Assembly (NCBI RefSeq): GCF_964340395.1
Contig: NC_135558.1
Span: 10,610,001 to 10,674,000 of the forward strand
DNA from: Glandiceps talaboti
Lineage: Eukaryota; Hemichordata; Enteropneusta; Spengelidae
Direction: 5' to 3'
DNA: 64,000 nucleotides
Part shown: positions 52,287-63,995 of the stretch, piece after piece
Numbering within the stretch: the stretch's first letter is position 1
How the letters are laid out: every line of letters begins with the position of its first letter
Program-made: the position numbers and the translations under genes
Notes under the pieces: model-generated
Told to the model about the DNA's origin: nothing
What the model saw: the letters and a program-made list of their open reading frames with translations, nothing else
Database searches by the model: none

Positions 52287-52460
52287 TGAATCATCAAATC
52301 ATATAATGCAAAAGTTGAGGATTATAATATCATTCAAGTAAAAGTGCACACAAACAAATATACATCATTTGTGATACAAAGGTCACTTTCCTACATCCCA
52401 TTGAGTTGACATTATATAATTTATAATGCAAAATTGAAGATTATTATTATTCATTTATGT
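52215..52460. repeat. Two-unit tandem repeat of about 120 bp
   Basis: GAGTGCACACATGTATACAA...ATATAATGCAAAAGTTGAGG is repeated, diverged, as AAGTGCACACAAACAAATAT...TATAATGCAAAATTGAAG. Related 60-bp units with ATATCTTGCAC lie at about 52680-52800. Confidence 0.6.
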
Positions 52461-52809
52461 TAATCACTCACTTGAGTGAGTATTCAAGTGTTCTGATCTT
52501 ATATCCAAATTTTTATCAATGTATCTACCTCACATCTTGCATTGTGTATTCACATCTAATGCAAAAGGCAACAAGGTAATTTAGTATTCATTTATGTAAA
52601 TAATAGACTAAGTAATGCATATAGTACTGATGTTCAATTTGATGGTAATGATAGTATCAGTGTAGCATATTATCAGCCTCATATCTTGCACTACATACAT
52701 GAAACGGAAATATGCAAAAGCTACATAAAATACGGCCTCATATCTTGCACCATATAGATGAAACAGGAATCCCAAGATCTACAAAGGCTGCATAAATTAC
52801 AGCCTGTTG

Positions 52810-55699
52810 CAAGTTTATAGTGTTCACCAGTTCTGTTTCAAATAAATTACAACCCTGCACAAACCAATAAGAAACTGCAAGTATTACGCTTTAAGATAGC
52901 AAAATGGAATTTATACAGTTGTTTGTGACATTTTGTCTCAAATGGGAAGAACAACCAGCCATCATCATCATCATCATGCAGACATCAAAACATTGGCACC
53001 CACATATCTGCGTCTAGTTGCAGTTTATTTCATTTTCAGGCAATTTAGCAAGAAATTGCCATTTTGGGAATGTGCAGTTTCTTATTGGTTTCTGCCTGGT
53101 TGTACCAAACAAAGCCAGTAAACAAACAGTAACTTCTCTAATGGACTGTTACATGGTATAGACATGCTTAATTGTCATAGATAAGGATGTTAAAATATCA
53201 TCTCTCTTCTCAGCTCTAGTTTCAATAGCATGAATAGACTCGGAGTGGATTTCGCAACCGGATGTCGAGTACATGCATCCAACTACTGACCAGGTTTTTA
53301 ATACACATATCCATTGTCTGTTTATATTGTAATACTACTTGTATGAGATAATCAGATGACCTTTAGGAATGTCTGGGGTCATGGGGCATTTAAAGACCAT
53401 TGATATGGCCCTCAGCTGTCTGGTAGAACAAAAGGACACAACTCTCAGTTGTTATACAGTGTACCTGTTCACACCCACTTCAAAATCGAAGTAGTCCTGT
53501 GGGAATAGGATAGGATCAAACCATGGAGTGTATAGGAAAGAGATAAACTAGTATACACACCATAAGGAGTCTTCTTATCTCAGTTTTTTCAGAATTAGAA
53601 ATGTGTTATTAAATTGAGTTCACTTGATATGGCAATACAGTTACTGTGCGGAATACAGATTATTTGTTATCAATGAAGAAAATCAACCATCAGCTTAGAA
53701 AGGCAAAGTTCATATTAAGATCAAAATTTTGATGTGAAAACCAATTGTCTGGTAGAGCTATAGAACAAAAAAATGCTACACTGATATGATGTTACGAAAG
53801 TGCAAACATGGGAACGAATCACAGGCCTTTAGTACCAGTTAATAATTCATACTTTCCTATCTTTTTTGGGGTCATTTTTTTCTCTCTCTTTTAAATTTTT
53901 GTTTTAGATTGCCCAATTATATTAACAAGAAATCTGTGGCAGTTTATCATATCACTTCACAATATCTACAGTTTAGTCTCTTTTCCTACGTCCCTGTACC
54001 TTGTTCATCAGACTGTCATTAATGAATGGCGCATGTACATGATTATCAGTCCCAGTAATCTGTAAATTACAGTGTGATTTTCCATTTGGATTGAAGATCA
54101 TTGCATGGTATTTTAGTATAATACCCACACCATAGGGATGTACAAATCTAATCTGTCTCTTGATGGAATGAAGACATTTTTGAATGTATGATGACAAATA
54201 AATATCACACTCGATGCAATTCCTAGATTCTTTTCATTTCATTTTGATTTTGGTTTTGATGATCTGATTCTGCTGCTACGATAACATACAATTGAAATAT
54301 TGTCTTGTTTTTCCACAGTTTGTCTCTTCATATATGTCACCTTATTCATAGTACTCCCTTAATTTATACCTAAATATTAGTAATTTAACATTTTCAGTGT
54401 GCTCGTTAATGATAGCCAAATTTTGTTGTTGTGAGTCAAAATGATAAAAACTGGCATAGTAAGAGTGTCACCACATAGTAAGAGATAGGGGAACACCAAA
54501 TGTTGGTGCGTCATTAGAAATTTTGTTCGTCAGTGGTGTGTGTGTCAGTGGTCAAATTGGCTTAGAGGCACAATTTATTTTATAAAATTATATTTTAAAT
54601 CAAATCAGAGTCTAGCAAAAATTAGAACAATATGGTAAACAGAAGTATTAAAACCTTTTAATTTATTGAAAAATTGTCATGGATACAGAAATTAAGATAT
54701 GAAGTGTGAAATATTCTTGCTGTTATGAAAACAATTTTTCATGATCTCAATCTAGATTGGATCCACCCTGGATATTATCTGTTTTCAATAAAATGATATC
54801 TGCAGAATAATAAATTATTAATTTGTACAACCATATTCATGCAGTATCAGTATCAGTTGTTGCTTGGAACCCTCCAGTGGCTGTCGCCTTGGCAACAGAG
54901 GACTACGAGCAGTGAGGACACTGAACTCAAGTCGTATGCAAATAAGCAGCTATGTTAGTAACTAGGCGACTTGCAAAAATGACACAGATACAAGAGATAT
55001 CATTTGTATACATATAATTTAAAACTGATGAAAATATGAATGTATATATGTATGAGGTCCTATACTGATTATATAATATGATATTATTAATATGTTATGT
55101 AAATTACTTCAGTATTGTAAAGAAATTATTGTACAAAAATAAAAAAATATTATTTCTCTAAGATCACCTTTCATACAGATACACCATATCTTGCTAAGTT
55201 ATATTTTATAGGTGATTGAACCATACAAAATCAACAAATTATCAAAGGGGTGTGGCTTAGTGTGGGTGTTGAAATATCCTAGTGTTGATTGACATGTCAG
55301 TACTTGATAGATGTCCACTAAGGAACAGACTAGCAAGTGATACTTCAGTAGCTGCCTTATCAGATGCAGTAAATATTACATGTAACCTCAAAACAAGTAC
55401 AAATCAGACATAATTATCATTCAATTAATTATAATGCATTTAATTGGATTCATGGAATAATTTGTTTCTTGTAATGTACGGTACTATCATCCATTATTAC
55501 TTAATTGCTGTATATTCTACATGTATTTATCAGGAAAAATCAACTTTATTATAAATATCAGTTCTCAAATTTAACTTTCGGGCTTGGTAGTCAAATTTAT
55601 CCAAGTGAACTGTTTTATCTGCAGTTTTCTATTGATTTCCATCTTAAACATTTGGTAGTCCAGATGGTATGTTTAGTCTGGGTGTTTAGTAGTCTGTGT
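52810..55699. other. No gene recognised; degenerate dispersed repeat
   Basis: AT-rich spacer. The block CACCACATAGTAAGAGATAG ... GTCAAATTGGCTTAGAGG at 54470-54570 recurs at 61090-61165 in the NEK intron, so it is a dispersed repeat of unknown type. A small GC-richer patch lies at 54860-54920. Confidence 0.45.
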
Positions 55700-56055
55700 G
55701 TCCTGGACTACTGCTAATTTGGTTGTCTAGATACCATATTTAGTAGTGTTCTGGACTACTGCTGATTTGGTTGTCTAGATACATGTACAATGTTTAGTAG
55801 TCTATGTATCCTGGACTACTGCTAATTTGGTAGTCTAGATACAATGTTTAGTAGTCTGTGTGTCCTGGACTACTGCTAATTTGGTTGTCTAGATACAATG
55901 TTTTGTAGTCTGTGTCTTGCACTTCTGCTAATTTGGTAGTCTAGATACAATGTTTAGTAGTCTAAGTACCCTAGACTAAGTGCTGATTTGGTGGTCTAGA
56001 TTGCTAGATGCCACGTTTGGTCATCTGTACATGTATGTCCTGGACTACTGCTAAT
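55700..56055. repeat. Minisatellite, unit about 54 bp, about 7 degenerate copies
   Basis: The unit consists of CTGGACTACTGCTAATTTGG, TTGTCTAGATACAATG and TTTAGTAGTCTGTGTGTC. Starts fall near 55703, 55751, 55811, 55864, 55918, 55971 and 56040, with unit lengths of 48-69 bp. Point differences and indels show it is older than the 25-bp array. Confidence 0.88.
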
Positions 56056-57374
56056 TTCAAGACCTGTTTATAAACATGTCAACAATACTATATTTATAGA
56101 TAATATTTTTTTTACATATACGCAGTGAAAACAAATGTTATTCCAAGTTTGAACCATTTTTTGACTTGAAGATAAAACTTGATACACGATTATGATACAT
56201 GTTACGTTTGTATTTTCCAATGATATTATGATCAAAAATAACGTGTATACCTTGTAATTTGGAAAAAAAATCAATACTTGAAAGAAATGAATTTGTACGG
56301 TATTTGTATATCTTGATAGGCAATTTGCCAAGTAACTTAATTTTACCATTACAAATGAAAACCATTGATGCAAAAATAGATTGCTGTTTGTTTATAGCCT
56401 GTAATGAAATTTTATTGATCACATTTTCACATCAAGAATATGTCAATATAGTGAGGCAAGTGCTAGTGATACGTTTTCTGTAACAAGTGTCTAGTTAGTT
56501 GTAACCATGAATCCACACTGTCTTGTTTTACGATGGGTTTCCCTTTGATTTCCTGGGAAAAGACCCATAATATTTCTAATTGTTATGCAAATTGTTATGC
56601 AAATTCTCCAAGACTGTTATTACTGCTAACCTAGATATTTCACAGTCTTCAGCTCATTCTCAAAGACTAATTTTTACTAATTACCAGACTGGTACATAGT
56701 GTTCATGTACACGAAGGCATTTTTAATTGTCATTACTTATTTTCACATTTTTGTTTACCATCGAACTAAGCAAAAATAAGTCTTTTAGTGAAAATTTCAA
56801 ATTTTACAGAATTTTCAGGAGAACACAGCTGCTTTATCACAGTAAGATAAAAAGCTAAAAATAATGTACATTTTATGGAGAGTATCTGTGTAAAAGTTCA
56901 GATTAACATCTAAAACAGTTGTCTGGCATAGCTTACAACAATTAATCTATTACAAAGGAATAATCAGGTGTAATCCGGCCTTATGCCATGGCTTCACTAA
57001 TACAAGAACCTGGGATTCATACATTGGGCTTTAAAAAGGTACAGGTTTGTGTTAGGTTAGGATTGAAATTTGGATATGAAAGACAGTTGTCTACCAGGGC
57101 TCAGTATTATTATTCTAGAACAGTTAATCCAATACAAAGGAGTAATCCTATGTAATCCTTATGGCTCCACTGATAAGATAACACACATGAGAAAATGTAT
57201 ATGAAACCCAGGACACTTAGAGTGAACTTATGTCATGTTACTTGTACCATACATCCTGAATATTTATCCACAAGCAAAGAAAAGAAAATGGAGCGTAGAA
57301 TACATTTCAAAGTGTTAATGTCTTACAAATAATATAATGGTATTTACAACACACCGTACCTCATGTCTCTACGC
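56056..57374. other. No gene recognised
   Basis: AT-rich spacer with only short overlapping open frames. Confidence 0.5.
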
Positions 57375-57740
57375 TATGGATGAGGATTGGGTGTGGATGA
57401 AGATTGGGTATTTAGTTTGGATTTTTAATTTACAAAACAATTTTAGCATGACTTTATACTTGAAAAATCAACACGAATAAACATTGACCTAGTCAGTGTT
57501 TGTAACTCAATACATTGGCATTGCCAAAAGCTAAAAACAAAATGTGTAAAAAGTTTGTTATTGTATACTGTACAATAAGAAAGGTAATGATTGGACAAAA
57601 GTATTGATCTTTTGCAATGTATTGAGTTACAAACAAGGACTTTGTCAATGTTTTTTTCACATTGATTTTTGAAGTAGGAAGCCTTGATAAAATTGTTTTA
57701 TAAATTAAGAATCCAAAATGAATACCCAATCCTCATCCAT
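57375..57740. mobile_element. Foldback element F, copy 1
   Basis: The sequence from ATGGATGAGGATTGGGT to about 57525 is the inverted counterpart of the stretch from about 57600 to ACCCAATCCTCATCCAT at 57740. Shared arm blocks include TTTTTAATTTA(C/T)AAAACAATTTTA, CTTGAAAAATCAA and TTTGTAACTCAATACATTG. Length 366 bp. A related copy lies in the NEK intron at 63.0 kb. Confidence 0.85.
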
Positions 57741-57960
57741 ATGTCCACTGGAATGAGGATCACATGCAATAATATCACATTTATGAACTCATGTTATTAT
57801 GACATGTTCTTCTGCTTTGTAGTCAGATATTTCCATTTCTAAGAACTGCCACAAATATAGAAGTCCATATAAACCAATACCTTATCATGTTGACATGTAT
57901 ATAATGATACATTTTGACAGGTTTTATGTAACATTAGAATTATGTATTTTTATAACCTCA

Positions 57961-58348
57961 AATCTTCACATCCGTATAAAGCCACCCTCCTACCCAAGTA
58001 CATGCATCTATAATCTAATTGCATTCACATAAATCACAAAATCCAGACTCTGATATCAAATCTTCACATCCATATAATTTATAAAGCCATCCACCTACCC
58101 AAGTACATGCATCTATAATCTAATTGCATTCACACAAATCACTAAATCCAGACTCTCATATCAAATCTTCACATCCATATAAAACTATCCACCTACCCAA
58201 GTATCTGCACCTATAATCTAATTGCATTCACATAAATCACTAAATGCAGACTGTGATATCAAATCTTCACATCCGTATAAGGCCATCGACCTACCCAAGT
58301 ACGTGTACCTTAATCTAATTGCATTCACATAAATAACTAAATCCATAG
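57961..58348. repeat. Tandem repeat, unit about 100 bp, four copies
   Basis: Units start at AATCTTCACATCC(G/A)TATAA at 57961, 58059, 58164 and 58262 (98, 105 and 98 bp). Each contains CCACCTACCCAAGTACATGC, TAATCTAATTGCATTCACA and AAATCCAGACTCTGATATC. The second unit has a short insertion. Confidence 0.93.
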
Positions 58349-59220
58349 ATAATCTAAGATTTATAAAATGTGACCTGAACTTTTGATAAAACAATTTTGT
58401 CATTGATATCGAGGCACCTAAATATCAGTTGAACCATGATAGAATAACCTTTCATAGATAATGAAGTGTAAGTTTTATCAAGACATCAACAAATTAATGT
58501 GAATCCATTTACCTGTAATACCAGTTTATACACCTACAACGAAGCAATTGTGGAATTTAAAGTTTTTACACAAATATCTGACAGATTGATCATAGGAAAG
58601 TATTAATTTTGTTAAGTGTGAGTGATTGAGGTACTTAATTTTTCACAAGCAAACATGGGTTTGTGTGATATACATTAGTGTGTGGGAGGATGTTTTTACA
58701 ACATATCATCATACGTACATGTAATCTACTTCAACAGTTACTTGGAACCAGAACTTTATAAGGGTGATTTACTGATATACTATTTTTATAGTACAGATCT
58801 GTGTTCATTTAACGGATTTAAAAGGTCACTTCTAGGGCAAACATCTGTTACATGACTCCCCATATTATTTGGTATAGTTACTTAATGACTTATTATAAAT
58901 TGTCATAGTTCACTAAATGAATATAGAAAACCATTCACTCACAAACTGGTGTGGTTAAAGACTTTAGTGGTTAAACTGCTGTGGTTATAAAGGCTTAAGC
59001 TCAATGAGAAAGGGCAGTCTGTGTTCGAGACTTGGCTATAGTAGTATACATGTATTATGTAGATGAATCTTTTTATGCATATTTTATTGAAGATAAGTGT
59101 ACCGTGCACAACTAAAAACAAAGTCTTGAGACAGACGTGGTAGCATGTATGTGGTTTACTAGTTGACATACAGTTTGAGTGTGATAGTTGACAAGTTTCA
59201 GACCTTGTGATTGCAAATCA
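58349..59220. other. No gene recognised; possible NEK6/7 upstream region
   Basis: AT-rich. The 5' non-coding exon of the kinase gene should lie here or further left, but no donor could be assigned. Confidence 0.4.
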
Positions 59221-59668
59221 TAATAGAGAGGTTTAGATACACGTTAGATCGTGTATGCGTACAGGAGCCGGACCGTTCAGGCGTACACAGTATGAGGCAT
59301 ACAAAGTTGTGTTTAGTTTCATGTTCAGAACACAATCATGAAAGACAGTGGAATTTGTGCATGCGAGCGTTGGCATCTTCTGTCTGGAAGGCCACGCACA
59401 TATGACTTTGTTTTCTAAACATGTTGGTAGTTTTGTCACTTTTCCCGCAACTACCCAAACGCAAAACCGAACATTAAGTTTAAGGTTATGCTTTCGAACT
59501 TCGATATTAAAAATACGACTAGTAATAGAAGAAAAATGACAAAAACATCACACATATTTAGTTACATGTAGACCACCATTTTGACGTAGCATCGTCTGAT
59601 ACAGAACGTGTGGGTTGCTTTGAATCATGTGACAATGAAATAAATACGTACATCTAAACCTCTCTAAT
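59221..59668. mobile_element. TIR element G just upstream of the kinase gene
   Basis: The left end TAATAGAGAGGTTTAGATAC is matched by the inverted right end (reverse complement ATTAGAGAGGTTTAGATG). The 448-bp interior is richer in CpG than its surroundings (GGAGCCGGACCGTTCAGGCG). There is no transposase frame. It ends 152 bp before the acceptor of the first kinase coding exon. Confidence 0.65.
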
Positions 59669-59848
59669 GAAAGTGGAAACAAAACGAAACATAACTAAAA
59701 TGGTAAAGAAATATTGTTTGAACTATGGAGATGAGATGAAGATTAGTATGACCAGTGTTCTTCTTTGCCATTGTCCCAGAAGGTGATATAACCAGGCATT
59801 TTTTCCTGTTTTTATTTCAGAATTATAGCTTATTGACTTAAAATCAGG

Positions 59849-60022
59849 ATGACAGAGGATGAACAACCAATGGATACACAGCCTAGTAATGCAGGAAATG
59901 ACATTCATGGAACTCTTGCTAATTTCAGCATAGAGAAGAAGATAGGACGTGGCCAGTTCAGTGTGGTTTACAGGGCAACCAATCTTATAGACAATAGTGT
60001 AGTAGCACTGAAGAAAGTACAA
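59849..60022 (+). CDS. NEK6/7 coding exon 1
   Basis: The exon begins at an acceptor (TTTATTTCAG) at 59820/59821 with 28 bases of 5' UTR, so at least one non-coding exon lies upstream. ATG at 59849 has in-frame upstream stops. It encodes 58 residues, ending VALKKVQ, with donor CAA/GTAAGT. Confidence 0.95.
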
Positions 60023-62917
60023 GTAAGTATAGAGTATGTGATTGGTAAACAAAGCTGTCAGAATAATGATATTGAGCAGCAAAAAATGTAATAATGATAT
60101 ACTAGTGCACATTATAAAGCACCATTCATACTGCAGACTGCGATCTTAGTGCTTTGCAATTATTATCCCTGGCACATACATATTGGCGCAATAGCGCAAT
60201 AAAGTATTTCCCTCAACTCCTTGGGGAGCATACAACCCACTACAGCCGATGTAAGCACACAGGTTTAAAGCATTCACATGACAATGTCCATCCTACCAGG
60301 TCCCGAATTATACAGCTGGGTTGACTGAACCGCAATCATGGTTCAAACCCAAGGATTTTTAGCCATTCAGAAACAAATGGCAGCAGTGAGGCTCGAACCT
60401 GCAACCTGTAGATTGCAAGCTCGCCACTGTAACCATTTGACCATCATGACTCTATTTACCATCAAGCCCAGCCAGCTTTAGCATTCTAACTTGAAATACA
60501 GGGTTTTTTTTCAGTATCTATCTAGCTCTCACTTTAGTCTCAGTGATGTTGTCATTTATATCACTCTTGTTTCTTCAAGAATTTCATAGATTCATTCTGA
60601 CTTTAGGCATCTCTGGCCAGCTACTGTCAGCTCAGTGCTAGAACTTAGAAGCAGAATCAAGTTGCTTCTGATTATCACAAAGAACTGTAACATGCATTCA
60701 CATGGACCAGCTAGATCTCTTCAACAGCTTTTACTTTCCTTTACAATATCTCATGTATAAAACATTGTACTGCAATTCAAAGGATATGTTAAGTTAATAT
60801 CGGAAATATATTGTCACTATCCTGTATCTTTGTTGAAGGAAAACAGCTGCATAGTTTGATGAATATAGGCTAGATTTACGCCAACAATACACCTATATAG
60901 TACTGTTCTACATAAATGCCATTAATATGCCCTCAAGTAACAAACAAAAATTTGTTGTGGGCGAAAATGATAAATACCAGGTTTGCTTGTGAGTCATCAT
61001 ACAGTATAGTAAGGGACAGAGGAGACCAAACTGAAATTACTGTAAATTAGGGGTGTGTCAAATTCAAATTAGCTTCGAGATCACACTAGTCACCACATAG
61101 TAAGGGGATAGGAGAACAAGAAATTTAATATGGTACATCAGTGACATGTCAAATTGGCTTAAAAGGACGACAGGTTACATTCGGGGGGGGGGGGGGGGGG
61201 GGGGCACCAATAACAAGAAATTGCTGTGAATCAGTGGTGTTTCAATTCAGCTTCGTGGGCACACTAGATGTCTGTGACGTCTAGTGTACAGTAACAGTCA
61301 TATATTTACATGTGTAATTAAGCTTCACCAGGTATAACTACTGAGATAAAAGTCATGACTTTATATAACACCTAGTGCACAATGCAAGGCTAATAATTAG
61401 TGTTCATTTATGGTAATTACAATGACAAGGAAAATAGCCAAAAATAAGCAATTTCAGAGTATAGTGAGTTGTATGAATGTGATGTCTTCACATTTCACTG
61501 TAAATATTACAGGAGTGCTTTAAAATGTTATATTTACAATAAGTTTTGTTTTAATTCATGAACTGAATATTCAGCCTGGAATCATTTCATATGTGATTTT
61601 GCAACAACAATTGCAGAAGAATTTAGTGTACGTGTATCTGTGTATGTAAAGCTGGACACACAATAGCATGTGCCTGTGTCGGTTTGGAGGTGGGGGTGGG
61701 GGTTAGGATTAATCATTCTCATGATACCTCAAGCATATTAAGACAACATTTTTGGCATTCCATACCATGGTAACCAATAGCAATTTTCTCTGTATCACCA
61801 ATTTTTGTTTCTTCATTTTTTGGTTACCTCGGAGAAACACATGCCAAAGTTACTACTGTAAGTAAACAATGCATTGTTTTCATGCATTATAACAGTAGTT
61901 GTTTGTTTAATCATCATAATACTTAGGGGCATGTGACTATTTTACATCATCAATAGGTTATGTCTGTTAAGCCTGTGATTGTTGCCTGGAGTGTTCTACA
62001 AATTTCATAAATATGTACTGTATTTTGTTCTGTAGATTTTTGAGATGATGGACGCCAAGGCAAGACAAGACTGTATTAAAGAAATTGATCTCCTCAAAGT
62101 AAGTTGTATTTGTCAAGTGTATATTATATAAAAAACAAAATATTCACATTATGTGTCTCAGGATATCATGCTGAAGTTTTGGGAAATCTGAAATACAAAT
62201 TTTATGTAATGTAACAACTAGTTATTTTGTTATTGTTATGTTATTGTGCTAGCAAATTGTTATTACACTTTTAATGGTGAAATCGTAGGAAATTTGCAAA
62301 ACAAGAAAAAATGAGGAAACATTGTTACATGTATAGTATTTGTTAATTTGCAATAGTGTTATATGCGTTATTTTTACTTGAACTATACTTTTCATAAAAC
62401 AGAATCACACTACTTATCAAGGCATTTGGAAATCCCAAGTTAATCAGTAAATTTGTCGAATGGAACCATTACCTTATAAAGACCTGTGATAATCCAGATT
62501 ATTTGGCTAAATCATTGAAATGATAGAATCCAATATTAATACGTTTGCATTTGCCAAAGCAAAGAAAAGCTTATTTGTGTTGATATTTTTCTTGTACTAG
62601 TTCCAAACCAAGTATATGTTATCTAAATCACTCAGCCTTCTTCACTTATACAGTTGACATCTGCATCCAGCCGTGAAAAACGTCAATAAATAATCACTTT
62701 ATGATGAAATATCCAATGATTCCATTATTTATAAGTAGTCGTTACTGTTACTATGGTGATGAATCACATTAATATGTTACCTATCTATCTTCTTTTCTTT
62801 CTGCAGCAATTAAATCACCCAAACGTCATAAAATATTTAGCATCATTCATAGAAGATAATGAATTGAATATTGTTTTAGAGTTAGCTGATGCAGGGGATC
62901 TATCAAGAATGATCAAG
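59849..62917 (+). CDS. NEK6/NEK7-type serine/threonine kinase, 5' part (three coding exons; continues beyond right edge)
   Basis: The three exons encode the first 116 residues of a NIMA-related kinase. In the family, NEK6/7 act downstream of NEK9 in spindle assembly and cytokinesis, and NEK7 also licenses NLRP3. Seen here: an N-terminal tail of about 20 polar residues, [17 protein letters not shown] with the glycine loop, the VVALKK lysine (Lys55), the helix C glutamate (Glu74 in KEIDLLK), and [11 protein letters not shown]...[14 protein letters not shown] with the hinge. Tyr89 matches the regulatory Tyr97 of NEK7. [13 protein letters not shown] and KYL look like NEK6, while EIDLLK and NVIKY look like NEK7, so this is best read as the single pre-duplication NEK6/7 gene. 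The catalytic loop and activation segment lie outside the window. It is the right neighbour of PSMB7 on the same strand. Confidence 0.96.
60105..60452 (-). mobile_element. tRNA-derived SINE in NEK6/7 intron 1
   Basis: On the minus strand a tRNA-like head has box A TGGTCAAATGG (60443-60433) and box B GGTTCGAGCC (60399-60390), at correct spacing for an RNA polymerase III promoter. A body and a 3' part containing GAATGGTGCTTTATAATG follow. It is not a functional tRNA: the stems do not close and there is no clear anticodon arm. Ends are approximate. Confidence 0.6.
60940..61270. repeat. Degenerate repeat with a 22-base G run
   Basis: Phrases such as CATAGTAAGGGGATAGGAGAA and GTGACATGTCAAATTGGCTT recur within this stretch and at 54.5 kb. 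An uninterrupted run of 22 G lies at 61183-61204. Confidence 0.6.
62036..62098 (+). CDS. NEK6/7 coding exon 2
   Basis: Acceptor TTCTGTAG, donor AAA/GTAAGT. Its 21 codons, [20 protein letters not shown] plus K, cover helix C. Confidence 0.96.
62807..62917 (+). CDS. NEK6/7 coding exon 3
   Basis: Acceptor TTTCTGCAG, donor AAG/GTAATA. Its 37 codons run from [14 protein letters not shown] through [18 protein letters not shown] to LSRMIK, covering strands 4-5 and the hinge. Confidence 0.96.
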
Positions 62918-62986
62918 GTAATAAATTAAAATGTTCAAGTATCTCAGGACTTTGCAGAATGATACTCATACAGTTTACTAATTATC

Positions 62987-63328
62987 AAAGTGGCCATTTG
63001 GATGAGGATTGGCCATTTATTTTAGATTTTTAATTTATAAAACAATTTGATCATGGTTTCCTACTTGAAATATCAATGTGAAAAAAACAAATACCAAGTC
63101 CTTGTTTGTAACCCAATAAATTGCAAACAATTACTACATGTGTAAAAATGTGTATTATTGTACATACAATAACAAAAATATTTTTGGACATGTTTTTTTA
63201 GCTTTTGCAAACAAAGACTAAGTCAATGTTTTCCACATTAATTTTTCAAGTAGGAAGCCATGATAAAATTGCTTTATGAATTAAAAAACCAAAGTAAATA
63301 TCCAATCCTCATCCAATACGGCCACTTT
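62987..63328. mobile_element. Foldback element F, copy 2 (in NEK6/7 intron 3)
   Basis: The ends AAAGTGGCCATTTGGATGAG and (inverted) AAAGTGGCCGTATTGGATGA are followed by arm blocks GGATTGG, TTTTTAATTTATAAAACAAT and TTTCCTACTTGAAATATCAA that are mirrored on the right. It starts 70 bp after the exon 3 donor and matches the copy at 57.4 kb. Confidence 0.87.
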
Positions 63329-63469
63329 GAAGAGCTTATTATTATTGGAAGCGGTTGTATCGTCTTGACGTTACTGCCATTCTTTTCAAAACTGATTTTC
63401 AGTTCTTTGGTCATTACACTGTACTTGGACTGATCCCTATTTTATCTAACAAACTCATCCCAATGTACC

Positions 63470-63995
63470 AATTCTGATTAAAATCTGATTTACAAGATTG
63501 TTAGTTGTTCAATTTGATCTGATTATCTTTAGTTTGCATCATCCTAAATGTAGTATTACCAATACATGTTTATGTTGAAGTGGCAATCAAGATGAACATG
63601 TGAAAAGGTTATCCAAAAAGAATGATTAAACATTGGGTGCAATGTGTTTGAAATTGGATATTTAGGTGAACAAGATGTTCAATTCGGTAATTTTATTTTT
63701 GTTTGAATCATACTCTGTGCTACTTGTTTATCTTTACATCATGATTGCCTCTTTAAATCGCTTAATAGCTGACTAGTTGTTTATTTTGATATTATCATCC
63801 TTGTTTTTGCTTAATTGTATTTTGTATTATATATGTTTTTATCATGATTGCCACTCAAAATCTAACGTAAAAACCAGTTAGTTGTTCAGTTCGATCGTAC
63901 AACCTTTATATTTGCTTGATATTACTTTATATTATGTGATGATGTTTATGTCTTGATGGCCACTGTAATAAATAGATTTGACCAACTAGTCCACA
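63470..63995. repeat. Degenerate tandem repeat in NEK6/7 intron 3
   Basis: About three diverged units share TTAGTTGTTCA(A/G)TT(T/C)GATC, a TTTGCTT/TTTGCAT phrase, ATTACTTTATATTA-like text and (A/T)CATGATTGCCACT/GATGGCCACT. A related stretch lies at about 47.77-47.90 kb. The TCTGATTAAAATCTGAT phrase also resembles the tips of foldback element E. Confidence 0.5.

Noticed and set aside
60378-60452. Functional tRNA gene
   Set aside because: Boxes A and B are present, but the acceptor and anticodon stems do not pair, so it is treated as a SINE head.
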